A stretch of 64,000 nucleotides of DNA from Cryptomeria japonica (GCF_030272615.1 NC_081411.1:208662244-208726243); one strand, 5' to 3'. Shown: positions 1 to 9,945, counted from the stretch's first letter. Notes: generated by a model not told the origin, from the letters alone. Translations and numbers: made by a program.

Positions 1-59
1 ATCTTACTTGACGCTATGAATAAGAGTTAATGTCCAAGAAAGGTCTAAAATTGTGCATA

Positions 60-625
60 TAGAGAAAATCGCTCTGGTCCTTCAGTGAGGGACAGGAGCG
101 CCTTTGACCTTCTAGGCAAAAACTCTATCATTTCATTGTTTTTAATCAAGTTTGGATGCTCTATTACGTTCATTTCGCCGTCCACCATGCCTTTGATGTT
201 TCAATTTGACCAAACAAGGTCAGGAATGACTCTGCTAAGTCCTTTCGCCCTGGTCCCTTGGAGAGGGACAGGAGCGAATTTCTCTTAATCCTTCAAAATT
301 CATTATTTTCATGCCTTCAAAATCTTTAGAAACATCAAGTCACGTCAAATTCTCTTTCCTGGAGACCCTGCACAAAACAAAATAGAAAAGTCAGTGACAA
401 ATATGCATAAAATAACATTTTCGCCCTGGTCCCTGAGTGAGGGATAGGAGCGATTTTGTCCTTTCTGGCTAATCCATTCAAAATTTAAGTCTCCAAACAT
501 TTCACAAGGTAGAGTTAGGTCGTCTTCAAGGTCAGGAATCAGTTAGCAAGCCCTCGCAAAATAAGAAATTGCACTTAGAATGAAATTTGCCTTGGGCCTC
601 CAGTGAAGGACAGGGGCGATTTCTC
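60..625 (-). repeat. Array of four hairpins, period about 176 bp
   Basis: Four copies of an imperfect palindrome are centred near 85, 262, 438 and 604. Each has GAGCGAA-type outer arms and a TCCCT/AGGGA inner arm when read on the minus strand. The start-to-start spacings I counted are 176, 176 and 166 bp. Spacers between hairpins are only loosely alike. It is the reverse-oriented relative of the array at 21496-31245. Confidence 0.75.
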
Positions 626-970
626 TGTTTCAGGCATCGTCTTACCAAAAAAAGATCAAAATTTACCTAGGCAAGAATACACAATTTTACCTTCAAAATG
701 CTAACGCTTAGACAAAATTTGGATTTTCCCTCAAAAAACCCTGACTAGACCTAACTTGGGACCTATCTGACTTCTTGACAGACTTACTTTATCGTCTCAA
801 TCTCAATCCTCGGGAGGACGCTTAATAACTTTCAAAATTTGATTGGGCTTAGCTTGAATAATGTCCAAAAGGAACCCCTAAGGTTTAGCCCTAGCCCAGA
901 CAGACCACTCACTCACCCAAAACCCTAAAAGCAGAGAGAAGAACAGGCAAAACAAAAGCGAAAAAGAGGG

Positions 971-1012
971 GGTCCCCATTTTAATGGGGCGATGTGTGAA
1001 ATGGTCACCACA
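971..1012 (-). repeat. Conserved LTR-terminal hairpin motif, copy 1
   Basis: The perfect 7-bp arms CCCCATT and AATGGGG lie at 974-989, followed by a GGTCAC box and the terminal CA at 1012. The same layout occurs at 2724-2763, 8720-8759 and 20719-20758, while surrounding sequence differs. Confidence 0.65.
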
Positions 1013-1475
1013 ATACCCCAAACACAAAAAATTGTCTTCCTTAGCAAAAATCGAAATTTTCAGAATTCTGAAAAATGTTGTTAATGGCAGCAATCTGCAG
1101 CAATGAAGGTCTGAACAACAAGCAAAAATGGTGGAGGAAAAATCGCCCAAGTCTCCAATCATGAAATTGCCAATTTTCACCAAAAAATGCTAAAGTTTGA
1201 AAAAAATCGCCAAACTTAGCAAAATCGAAATTCTGAAACTGGTCTTTAATGGCAGCCAAGAGGAATAGATCAGCAAGCTGGAAAAAATGGAGGAAAATTA
1301 ATCCTCAATCCCACACTTCACAAAACGCCTTGCTAAAAAATTTGCCCAACTTGGAGAAAAATCGCTTTCATGGAGACACCTGGTAGAAATAATAATAAAA
1401 TAATGCTAGGTCTCCTCTCATATACTTGCTTTCACCTGTCTCTTTCACCACACAAGCAATGTGGGATAAAACCCT

Positions 1476-1486
1476 TATATAAATAC
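1476..1486 (-). promoter_or_regulatory. Probable TATA box of an LTR promoter
   Basis: The minus strand reads TATTTATATAA here, downstream (minus sense) of the GGGGAAAATCGA array. This is the position expected for the U3/R junction of the LTR starting at 2763. Sequence match only. Confidence 0.4.
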
Positions 1487-1658
1487 TTGCTTGGTGAAAA
1501 CCCTAACTTGCTTCTAGAAGGTTCAAACATTAAATGATTATTTGCAAGTTATTAAATTTGCTTTTAAATTTTAAATAATCATTAATCATTATTTAAAAGC
1601 AATTAAATGGGGCTTATTTATTAAAATATTGCAATTTAAATCAAAATTAAGCCTCCAG

Positions 1659-2265
1659 GGGAAAATCGATGTGAGTTTGGACAAAATTTCAGACAAAAAT
1701 GCACTCAATTTGCAAAAAATCACCCCCCAGGGGAAATTCGATATGAGTTGGACAAAAATCCACACTCAAAACTCACCTAACTCGGAAAAAACCTCCCTGG
1801 TGGAATTTCGACCTTAGTCTGGATGAAAATCTGGACAAAAAATTCCTCAAAAATATTCCCAGTGGAAAATCAATCCCTGTCTAGATGAAAATCTGGACAA
1901 AAATCCTTACTTATGCTCTCAGGGGAAAATCGATCCCTATTTGGATGAAAATCCGAACAAAAATCCTCACTTGGTTGTCACAAAAATCCTAGTGGAAAAT
2001 CGACCCAGGCATGGAATTATCTTCACATTCCAGTCCACACTCCATTTCGCACTCTTTGTGAAAATCGATGGTAGTCTGGAAAAATCCTGACACTTAGCCA
2101 AATTTTAACACTTGCAGGGGAAGTTCAACTTGGGTATGGATAAACAGTGGGGGAAAATAGTAGCCAGTATGGATTTCAGGGGAAACCCATGTGTAGTATG
2201 GATTTTGAGTGGGGGAATGGGTTGGGTAATCTGGAATGTGAGGGGAAAAGCACCTCTAGCATGGA
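1659..2265. repeat. Degenerate array of GGGGAAAATCGA...TGGA units
   Basis: About twelve copies of a motif beginning GGGGAAA and ending TGG or TGGA start near 1659, 1730, 1799, 1860, 1921, 1990, 2060, 2117, 2150, 2179, 2212 and 2241. Spacing shortens from about 60-70 bp to about 30 bp towards the right end. Non-coding, inside the LTR-like fragment. Confidence 0.6.
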
Positions 2266-2720
2266 TTTTGACCCTTTAACCCTTGGAATATGAATTTCCC
2301 TTAGGATTTTATCATTTTAACCACTCAAAACTACTTAGAAACATTAAATTTACACCGTCTTAGGCTTATTCCCCCAAAATATGAGTGAAACGCTAGGAAA
2401 ATCTTGGAATAAATTGCAAAACCAACTTAAATAATACCTTAGGAGCGAGAAAACAACTCCAAAAGATCTGTGAATATCTTGACACTTTAAAATCACTGAT
2501 GTGTGTGTTTAAAAACACGTTAATGCTCGAATAGGTCTACACTTAGACAAAACTTAGGATCATTAAAATATCAACTTTAGCAATTTGATCTTATAACTTC
2601 AAAAACCCTAGACGACACTAGGCATGATCAAAACATTGAGACTCAGGCACGGGAAACGCAAAATTGCCCACTAAGCAGCCAAAACCCTAACCTAACAACG
2701 CAGGAAGCTGGCAAAGAGGG

Positions 2721-2763
2721 GCTCCCCGTTAGCAATGGGGCGATGTGTGAAAAGGTCACAACA
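2721..2763 (-). repeat. Conserved LTR-terminal hairpin motif, copy 2
   Basis: The arms CCCCGTT/AATGGGG at 2724-2740 have one G-T mismatch, followed by the GGTCACAACA end at 2763. It lies at the exact junction with integrase coding sequence. Confidence 0.65.
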
Positions 2764-3973
2764 ATACCCCCAAGGTTTGGACAAAACCAAAAGAAGGCAT
2801 TTCAGGTTGCAGTCCATTCCCTATGCCTTAGTGAATGGCACTCTTTTTCGAAAAGACTCCAATGGAGTCTTACTAAGATGTATCGAGCAAAACCAAGTCA
2901 GCAGATTGTTAGAGGAATTTCATGATGGCTCTTGAGGGGGCCACTTCTCTACAAGGACTACGGCTATCAAAATAATGAGGGCTGGTTATTACTGGCCATC
3001 CTTATTTAATAACTCACATAGATGGGTGAAGAATATCAAGAAATGTGCTCTCTTCTCTGGAAAGCAAAGATTAGCTGCCCTACCTCTTCATCCCATCCAA
3101 GCAGATCAACCGTTTGCCCAATGGGGTTTAGATTTCATTGGCGTGATCAATCCACCTTCCAGTGCTGGCCATAAATGGATCTTGGACGCAACAGATTACT
3201 TCACTAGGTGGACGGAGGCAGTCGCATTGAGGGGTGCCACTAAGGCCTCAGTGTTGGAATTCCTTGAGGGAATTGTGACAAGATTCGGTGTCCCCTCCAC
3301 CATCATATCAGACAATGCCAGGGCATTTGCTGAAACCCAAATCAGTTCTTGGGCAGTTAAGCATGGTGTATACTTGAAGACATCATCCAACTATTACCCT
3401 CAGGGTAACGGCTTAGCTGAATCTTCCAACAAGAACCTTATCAGGATAATTAAAAGGACAATTGAAGACAATCAGAGGGCATGGAACACTAAGTTGAAGA
3501 CAACCTTATGGGCTGACAGGATCACACCCAAGCGGGCGATTGGTAACTCCCCTTTCATGCTAGTATATGGGAAGGAAGCAAGACTCCCAACTTCCCTAGA
3601 GTTACCCTCTCTTGAACTAGCACATCAGCTGGAATTGATAGAAAATGATGCCATGACAGTAAGGCTAGCAGAGCTGATGGAGCTAGAGGAGGTTAGAAGT
3701 CAAGCTATGCATACACTTGAGACTCATCAAGGACAGGTCAAGAAAGTTTTTGACAAAATGGTGACTAATAGGGTCTTCAAGGAAGGAGATCTAGTTCTCA
3801 AGTGGGATACAGACAGAGCCAAAGCTGGGCGACACTCCAAGTTTGATGCTATCTGGAGTGGTCCATATGTCATCACTAGTTGCAAGGAGGCCAATGCATT
3901 TCATCTCTCCAGCCTTGATGGCAAAGTTCTTCCAATCCCAGTGAATGGGATTCATCTCAAGCCTTGCTTCTAA
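2764..3973 (+). pseudogene. Ty3/Gypsy integrase, 5'-truncated, with one in-frame stop
   Basis: This is the C-terminal part of a Gypsy polyprotein: an HHCC-type zinc region, a DDE catalytic core and a C-terminal domain. The catalytic pattern is visible as D in WGLDFIGV, D in ISDNARAF and E in NGLAESSN, with 35 residues between the last two (DD35E). The sequence resembles the Tat/Athila side of plant Gypsy elements. Defects: the 5' end is cut at 2764 by a minus-strand LTR; a TGA at 2933-2935 falls where a zinc-finger-region residue is expected; the second zinc CxxC reads CALF. The frame is otherwise open from 2936 to the TAA at 3971, which overlaps the polypurine tract. Integration function is presumably lost. 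Confidence 0.9.
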
Positions 3974-3979
3974 AGAGGG
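3972..3979 (+). other. Polypurine tract of the Gypsy element
   Basis: AAAGAGGG lies immediately between the integrase stop and a TGTTG start, which is the normal pol - polypurine tract - 3' LTR order in Gypsy elements. Plus-strand DNA synthesis is primed at such sites. Confidence 0.6.
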
Positions 3980-4340
3980 TGTTGATGACTATGTAAATAT
4001 TAGACTAGAGGTTGTTTTGCTTTCATAAGTGCTTATGCACATGCCGCATTCTTCTTTAGAGGGTGTCTGCTCTAGTTTTCAGTTTTCCTCCAAGTCATGG
4101 CACACACATGTTTGGGTCTTCCATGACTCAGTGCCCAATGGATGCCTAAGGCTTTTGGACTTCATGCTTAGCAAGCAAGCATCCCGCAGAAATTGCCAAA
4201 AATGTTGTCATTTTATGACACCCTTGGCCCATCAATGAGAATCGATCAGAGATATGTTCCATGGACCAGCGCTGCCCAGTTGATCAAGGAGAAAAGCAAT
4301 GGAATTATGAAGTGTGTAGTGTTGTCTTGTCAGAAGGAAG

Positions 4341-5234
4341 TTCCTTGTCCTTCTACCCCGAAACTCCGGAACCCCCAGGTTCCCAAGGTCCTTGTTCTTC
4401 AACCCTAGAACTCTGGAACCCGGAGGTTCCCAAGTTCCTTGTCCTTCTACCCCAGAACTCTGGAACCCCCAGGTTCCCAAGTTCCTTGTCCTTCAACCCC
4501 GAAACCCTGGAACCCCCAGGTTCCCAAGTTCCTTGTCCTTCAATCCCGGAACTCCGGAACCCCCAGGTTCCCAAGTTCCTTGTGCTTCAACCCCGGAACT
4601 TCGGAACCCCCAGGTTCCCAAGTTCCTTGTTCTTCTACCCTGGAACTCCGGAACCCCCAGGTTCCCAAGTTCCTTGTTCTTCTACCCCGGAACTCCGGAA
4701 CCCCCAGGTTACCAAGTTCCTTGTCTTTCAACCCCGTAACTCCGGAACCCCCAAGTTCCCAAGTTCCTTGTCCTTCAACCTCGGAACTCCAAAACCCCCA
4801 GGTTCCCAAGTTCATTGTTCTTCAACCCCGGAACTCCGGAACCCCAGGTTCCCAAGTTCCTTGTTCTTCAACCTTGGAACTCCGGAAGCCCCATGTTCCC
4901 AAGTTCCTTGTTCTTCAACCCCGGAACTCCGGAAGCCCCAGGTTCCCAAGTTCCTTGTTCTTCAACCCTGGAACTCCGGAACCCCCAGGTTCCCAAGTTC
5001 CTTGTCCTTCAACCCCGGAACTCGGGAACCCCTAGGTTCCCAAGTTCCTTGTTCTTCAACCCAGGAACTCCGAAACCACCAGGTTTTCAAGTTCCTTGTC
5101 CTTCTACCTCGGAACTCTGGAACCCCCAAGTTCCCAAGTTCCTTGTTCTTCAACCACGGAACTCCGGAATCCCCAGGTTCCCAAGTTTCTTGTTCTTCAA
5201 CTCCGGAACCCCCAGGTTCCCAAGTTCCTTGTTC
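4341..5234. repeat. 47-bp minisatellite, about 19 copies
   Basis: The unit is GC-richer than its surroundings, built from TTCCTTGT, CCGGAACTCCGGAACCCC and CAGGTTCCCAAG blocks. It repeats about 19 times with few substitutions and occasional small indels. Because 47 is not a multiple of three, each copy is read in a new frame. The long overlapping open frames here in all three plus frames, and also on the minus strand, are by-products of a stop-free unit. I do not call them genes. Confidence 0.9.
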
Positions 5235-5362
5235 AACTACGGTGACCCTGGTCCGCGAAGTTCCCCAACTACGGTGACCCCGGTTCGCGAAGTTCTCCAA
5301 CTACGGTGACCTCGTTCCCCAAAGTTCCCCAACTATGGTGACCCCGGTCTCTGAAGTCTTCT
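5235..5362. repeat. 32-bp tandem repeat, four copies
   Basis: AACTACGGTGACC-type units start at 5235, 5267, 5299 and 5331, exactly 32 bp apart. They lie directly after the 47-bp minisatellite in the U3 of the same LTR. Confidence 0.85.
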
Positions 5363-5693
5363 AAACTTGCTTCTGGCTTGCAACACTTAGGGATTGTGTG
5401 ATTGACACCGAAGGCTTTAAATGTTCCGACAGTTTTGGTGACTTGTGCACTTTTTTTGTGGAGGCACAAGGGTGCATTTAATGTTTTTGGCATGATTACC
5501 ATCAAGGGAGGTACGGGGCCATGCTGAGTGACTTATGTCATGTCTGACTTTGGAAGGTCAGTCAATCTATCTTCCTCAGAATTGCCTTTGGAGGTATGGC
5601 TAGGTTGCTTGCATATACAAGTCAAGTGCATGCACTTCCCTGCACTTCCAGCATGACATGCAGGGGTCATGATCACCATTGCAACCCATTTTT

Positions 5694-5703
5694 CTATATA
5701 AGG
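5694..5703 (+). promoter_or_regulatory. Probable LTR TATA box
   Basis: CTATATAAGG is followed by a stretch that recurs at 6221 (plus) and near 19870 (minus), consistent with the U3/R boundary of this LTR family. Confidence 0.5.
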
Positions 5704-6220
5704 CTATTAAGCCTCATTATAAAGGGTTCTCTCCTTGCTGCCTGGAGTTTTCTCATGCTCTCCTCTTCTCTTGAAGACTTGTAATCTTTGCATTTTTGCA
5801 ACTGTAAGATTGGCGTTTGGCCTTATGATTAATTGAAGAACACTATTCTTGCCTTCTTTCAACCTATGTGTGTTGTGTATGCTTTCTTACCTTCATCATA
5901 GGTGCGTGTTGTGTCATTTGGGTATGGAGAGGAACTATCTCTTCTTGGTGCATCACCTCCCTTGTTTCAAGCAATTTCTCTCTTCTCTTTTCCTCTGCAA
6001 GTTGTTAGGGTAGGCTTAGGAATTAGCTTTGAAGTGTTGAGTTGGTTCAACACCTACACCTAGATAGAGAAGGAAGCCGGCCTTCTCTGGAGATTCAACC
6101 ACTTGCGCAAGGTCCCACACTTCAAGGTTGTTTGCATGTTTCACAAGGTTGCTGAGTTGATAGCTCAGCAAGGGTGCAAACTTTTGTGATAATAGTTTCC
6201 CTTCCGTAGTGACCAATTGG

Positions 6221-6455
6221 CTATATATAGGCTATTAAGCCTCATTGTAAAGGGTTCTCTCCCTGTTGGCTTGAGCTAATCTTTTCTCTTTCACTTCTTT
6301 TGAAGATTTGTATATTTTCTTGCATTTTTTGCAACTGTAAGTTTGGCCATTGGCTTGAGAATGAATTGAATTGTCATTCTTGCCTTCCTTCAACTTATGT
6401 ATGTTGTGTGTGTTTTCTTACCTTCATTGTAAGTGTATGTTTTGTGGCTTTCTCT
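6221..6455 (+). mobile_element. Partial second copy of the same LTR (TATA region, R and part of U5)
   Basis: From the TATATATAGG at about 6225, this stretch repeats 5696-5910 in the same order and orientation: TATA, AAAGGGTTCTCTCC, a TTTGCAACTGTAAG block, and TTCTTGCCTTC. It is closer in its last 90 bases to the inverted copy near 19640-19760. It ends about 6455, where different sequence begins. Likely a truncated neighbouring LTR. Confidence 0.6.
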
Positions 6456-7020
6456 CACGTATAGGTTAGGGCAGGGCTGAAAAAACCTTAGACAGTTGTA
6501 AAAAAAATTGTGGCTGTAGGAATCGGTGTGTGAGAGTGACACGGCTAGAAAAATCGTGAGGCAACCCAAAAGAAACAATGTGAGCGTGAAAAAATCGTGA
6601 CGCAACTGAACAAAAAACGCTTTTCAAAAATACCTTACTAGAAAATTTGCGATGAACAAAGAAAACCGCCGCTCAAGAAAACAAATTGCGTTAAAAAGAA
6701 TGTGTCGAAAGAAAAAGAAAATCATGCCGCTTGAAAGAAAATTTTCGCTTAGAAAGGTCGGAAAAATGACGCCAGAAAGAAAAAAACGTGTTGAAAAGGG
6801 CCGTGAAAAAAACAGAAAAATAGCTGTCGAAAAAAAAACGCAGGTGCCCTTCACGTGGGTAGGATACAAAAACCCGAGCCGCGAAGAAGAAATCTCAATG
6901 ACAATCCTTCCACGAATTTTTAGAAACAAAGACTTGCTATTTTTCAGGGGGGAAAACCCTCGAATATCTCAGACTCAAAATAACCTTCAGCACTTCGCAA
7001 AAACCAACGAAATTCCTTGC
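6456..7020 (-). mobile_element. 5' leader of a short-LTR element, minus orientation
   Basis: This follows the primer site at 7021-7032 in minus-strand order. The plus strand is purine-rich, mostly A and G. No convincing gag is visible; a 127-codon plus frame at 6652-7035 is very rich in Lys and Arg and looks like a by-product of composition. The element's other end is not seen, so it is probably truncated near 6455. Confidence 0.4.
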
Positions 7021-7032
7021 GCTCTGATACCA
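7021..7032 (-). other. Primer binding site matching initiator tRNA-Met
   Basis: The minus strand reads TGGTATCAGAGC, the standard plant primer site complementary to the 3' end of initiator tRNA-Met. It directly abuts the CA end of the LTR at 7033. Confidence 0.85.
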
Positions 7033-7302
7033 TGAAAAAATACTCGAATGCTTTATTCATGAATGTACAACGTATATATAGAGTATTACAAGACGGTGTT
7101 CTAAAAAGAAACTATTCAACTAAAGCTAAAAAGCTAAATACGCTTAACAAAGCTAAAAAGCTAAATACGCTTAACAAAGCTAAAAACTAAAACTCTAACT
7201 ACGCCTTCTAATAAAAGAAGCAATAGTTAAACTAAAAACTAAATGACCATTAATAAAGAACTAAATAGATAATTGACTAAAATATAATTGAATATTGTAA
7301 TA
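7033..7302 (-). mobile_element. 270-bp 5' LTR with TA...CA ends, probably Copia-like
   Basis: In minus orientation the LTR starts TATTACAATA (7302) and ends TTTTTTCA (7033), directly followed by the tRNA-Met primer site. It matches the solo LTR at 34406-34686 along its length. It contains a perfect 27-bp tandem duplication (about 7131-7184) and a TATATATA promoter-like run near 7072-7079. Its outer edge cuts Gypsy RNase H coding sequence at 7303, so this insertion is younger than that element. The first bases are TA rather than TG; the matching solo copy, which has a target duplication, supports this limit. Confidence 0.75.
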
Positions 7303-8719
7303 GATAATGCATCAACTACTATATTCTTCTTCGCCTTGATATATTCAATTTGCTAACCCATTTTTGTTGCCTATCATTAAGATCTTTATGCTTTAGTAAG
7401 CATTTGAGACTAGTATGATTTGTTTTAACAATGAATCTCCTTCAACAAGGAATTTTTTGAATCTAGCGAAGGCTTGTATTATGGCTAACATCTCCTTATC
7501 ATAGATTGAATAACTCTTCTCACTTCCTCTCAACTTCCTACTCTCAAATGCAATTGGGTGTTCGTTTTGCATTAGGATAGACCCAATACCTTCCCCTGTG
7601 CATCACACTTGAGCTCAAATGGCTTAGTAAAATCTGGTGTAGCTGAAACAGGACATGTGCTCATCAAATATTTGATGTGATCAAAAGATTGCTGCGCTGC
7701 TTCAGACCAAGTAAAGCCTCCCTTTTTTATTAAATGTGTAAGTGGGGCAGTGAACTGAGAAAATCCTTCGACAAACTTCGTGTAGAAACATAACATAGCA
7801 ATCGAGAAAGCCTTTGATTTTCTTAGGATCAATTCTAACTCCCTTGGAGCTGATTATGTGTCCAATATATAATAAGTTTGTCATACCAACCTCACACTTT
7901 GAACTCCTTAGCAAATAGAGACTCACTCTCAAGGATACCCAAAACCTCATCCAAATGCATCAAGTGCTTTTCCCATGGCCTGCTGAAAATGAGAATATAA
8001 TCAAAGAAGATGAAACAAACTTTGTGTAACTGCTAATGAAATATCCTATTCATCCATGACTGAAATGTAGTGGGTGCATTAGTTAAGTGAAAGGGCATGA
8101 CATGGAACTCAAAATGACCAAAGTGACATCTGAATACTATTTTCTCTACGTCCTCTTCTCTAATTCTAATCTAATGGTATCCAGATCTCAAGTCTATCTT
8201 AGAAAAATAGTTTGCTCCATGTAGCTCATCAATGAGCTCATTTATCCACGAAATGGGGTACTTGTTCTTATTCAATGCGTTGTAGTTTGTGCACATGCAC
8301 ATAGTCCCATCCTTTTTCTTAACCAGTACAACAGAAGAAGCGAATGGACTCTTGTTTTATCTAGTATGCTCCATATCCAAGGGCTCCTTAATTTCTTTTT
8401 CTATCTCATCCTTGTTTCTCTTAGGATGCCTATAAGGTGTTGTGATGATTGGTTTAGCCCCCTCCTATGACTCAATCCCATGCCCAATGCCCCTATCAGG
8501 AGACCTACTTGGAGGAATGCTACTCAATACCTTGGTTCGCTTAGAATGAAAAGCCAAAATGCTAGGGGGATATGATCTCTCCTCCTTTGGTATTGTGGTC
8601 TTAATATTACACTTTGCTACTCACTCAACTTGATCATGCTTGAAAAGCCTCTCCATATGTCGTAAAGATACTATATGTGGCCCTCCATCAGCCATACCTC
8701 TCAAGACCACATTCCTACC
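7303..8719 (-). pseudogene. Chromovirus-like Ty3/Gypsy reverse transcriptase and RNase H
   Basis: Reading from 8715 down to 7303 on the minus strand one finds, in order, the linker after protease, the reverse transcriptase ([42 protein letters not shown]) and RNase H ending at VVDALS. The similarity is to the Tekay/Del type of plant chromovirus. Several stops and frameshifts break it. The catalytic YxDD motif reads FFDY near 8010, so the enzyme would be inactive. The left end is cut by the LTR at 7302 and the right end by the LTR start at 8720. Gag of probably the same element lies at 13255-13887. Confidence 0.85.
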
Positions 8720-8762
8720 TGTTGTGATGTTTTCACACATCGCCCCATTACGAATGGGGTCC
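8720..8762 (+). repeat. Conserved LTR-terminal hairpin motif, copy 3
   Basis: The perfect arms CCCCATT/AATGGGG (8743-8759) lie 23 bases after the TG start, in the opposite orientation to the other three copies. Confidence 0.65.
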
Positions 8763-9234
8763 CTCACTTTTTTCCTGCTTTCTGGGATAGTGGTAGAGTC
8801 TTTCGCTATTAGCCTTTGTGTTGAAGAAGCCAGTGAGTCAAAAGTTAATCAAGTCAGGATTGTCTCCTTAGGATGGAGTAAAGACAGCCAGTTATGAAGG
8901 CTTTTGGAATGGATGACTCATCTTTTGCTTGCAGGGCTAGGAATGAAATGAATGACTAAGGCACTGATAGTGGCTTCCTTTGCTCTTCCAAGGCATTGGT
9001 AGCACTTCCTTGATCTCATAGAAGCAAATTGTGAGATGGGAACTGAGGTGATGTGAGACGAGGTATCAATTAAACAAGATTAGTGAGGAGGTTCGATAGA
9101 TGAATCCCTTGGATGAAATCTCACTAATTATACAAAATTTCCTTACCATCCAAGAGGTCTGATTGCACTTTGTTGAGGGGCAGGTCGCAGGGCAAAATTT
9201 GGTTAAGTATATGAAAATTTCCATTGTCCCTTGA

Positions 9235-9945
9235 CAGGAGTGATGCTACTTCCTTTGCCAATGGAAGGAAGTGGACCTACTTCCATTGCTCCTTCTTAGG
9301 AGCGAACTTCCCCCCCCCTTGCCTTCTAAGAAGTCTAAGACACCCTTTGATCATCATATGCTGCCTTTGTCAAGCAATGAATTCAATTTTCAGTCAGCAA
9401 CCTGAAAGTTTGACTAGGTATGAGCAAATTTCCTTTGCTCTCTCATTTGAGTGAGGTGACTTCCTTTTCTCCCTTGAAGGAGCGAAGTGACTTCCTTTGC
9501 TCTCTCATTGGAGCGAAGTCACTTTCTTTGCATACTGGGTGATTTGGTGAATTTCAACTAATTGAAGAACGAATATAAAGCCTTCACCTTGAATGCAACC
9601 TCACTTTTGATCATTGAAAGGATCAAATTGATGGAGATTTCGATAAAGAGCTGCTGGAGATGGTGATTAGAAGTCACTTCGTTTGCTCCTCAATTGGAGC
9701 AAATTTGACTTCCATTACTCCCTCATGAGAGTGACATGGCTTCCAAGACATTCTTTGAAGATAATTTGATGCATTTCCACGCATGGAGAACAAAAACTTT
9801 AAGACATGAGTTGATGAAAAGAGACATTGATGAAAAAGTGGCTAAGAGCAAGTTGGATGGAGAATGAATTGCACTTTCTTTGCTCCCTCTTTGGACCGAA
9901 TTTACTTCCTTTGCTCCTTCTTAGGAGCGAACTTCCAATAACCAC
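9235..9945 (+). repeat. Array of GCTCC...GGAGC hairpins
   Basis: Short palindromes such as GCTCCTTCTTAGGAGC recur near 9290, 9440, 9475, 9510, 9690, 9725, 9885 and 9920, often with CGAA after the right arm and ACTTCC nearby. They share the GGAGCGAA core with the arrays at 60-625 and 21496-31245, but loops are shorter and spacing is irregular, with pairs about every 200 bp. Confidence 0.6.

Larger units (their letters stand above)
1..1012 (-). mobile_element. LTR fragment of a Gypsy-like retroelement, minus orientation, cut by the window edge
   Basis: On the minus strand this block begins with TGTGGTGACC at 1012, a TG start typical of an LTR, followed by a small hairpin (arms CCCCATT/AATGGGG). 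It then runs through non-coding sequence into an array of about 176-bp units. The same first 45 or so bases start three other blocks in the window (2763, 8720, 20758). No coding sequence is visible. The block probably represents the U3 part of an LTR whose promoter lies beyond position 1. That it is an LTR is inferred from the TG start and from array-bearing relatives that have TATA boxes. Confidence 0.5.
1013..2763 (-). mobile_element. Second LTR-like fragment, minus orientation
   Basis: Read on the minus strand it starts TGTTGTGACC at 2763, followed by the same terminal hairpin as the fragment ending at 1012. It then carries a GGGGAAAATCGA-type array (1659-2265), a TATA box at 1476-1486 and a poorly conserved duplication spaced 175 bp (1040 and 1215). 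The right edge abuts integrase coding sequence directly, so the element appears to have inserted into, or recombined with, the Gypsy integrase at 2764. No open coding region was found. The left limit is uncertain. Confidence 0.45.
3980..6193 (+). mobile_element. 3' LTR of the Gypsy element, about 2.2 kb
   Basis: It starts TGTTGATGAC right after the polypurine tract. Its U3 contains a 47-bp minisatellite (4341-5234) and a 32-bp repeat (5235-5362). A TATA box lies at 5694 and U5-like sequence runs to about 6193. A related copy in the opposite orientation at 19225-20240 shares the part from about 5370 rightwards, which supports the 3' limit; the terminal CA appears changed to TA. The right end is therefore approximate. 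Confidence 0.6.

Noticed and set aside
4261-5309. Long open frames (up to 338 codons) in all plus frames and on the minus strand
   Set aside because: They are read-throughs of the stop-free 47-bp minisatellite in rotating phases; no unique protein sequence or start context supports a gene.
6652-7035. 127-codon Lys/Arg-rich frame
   Set aside because: Composition follows the purine-rich strand of an element leader; it ends in the LTR and is antisense to the element.
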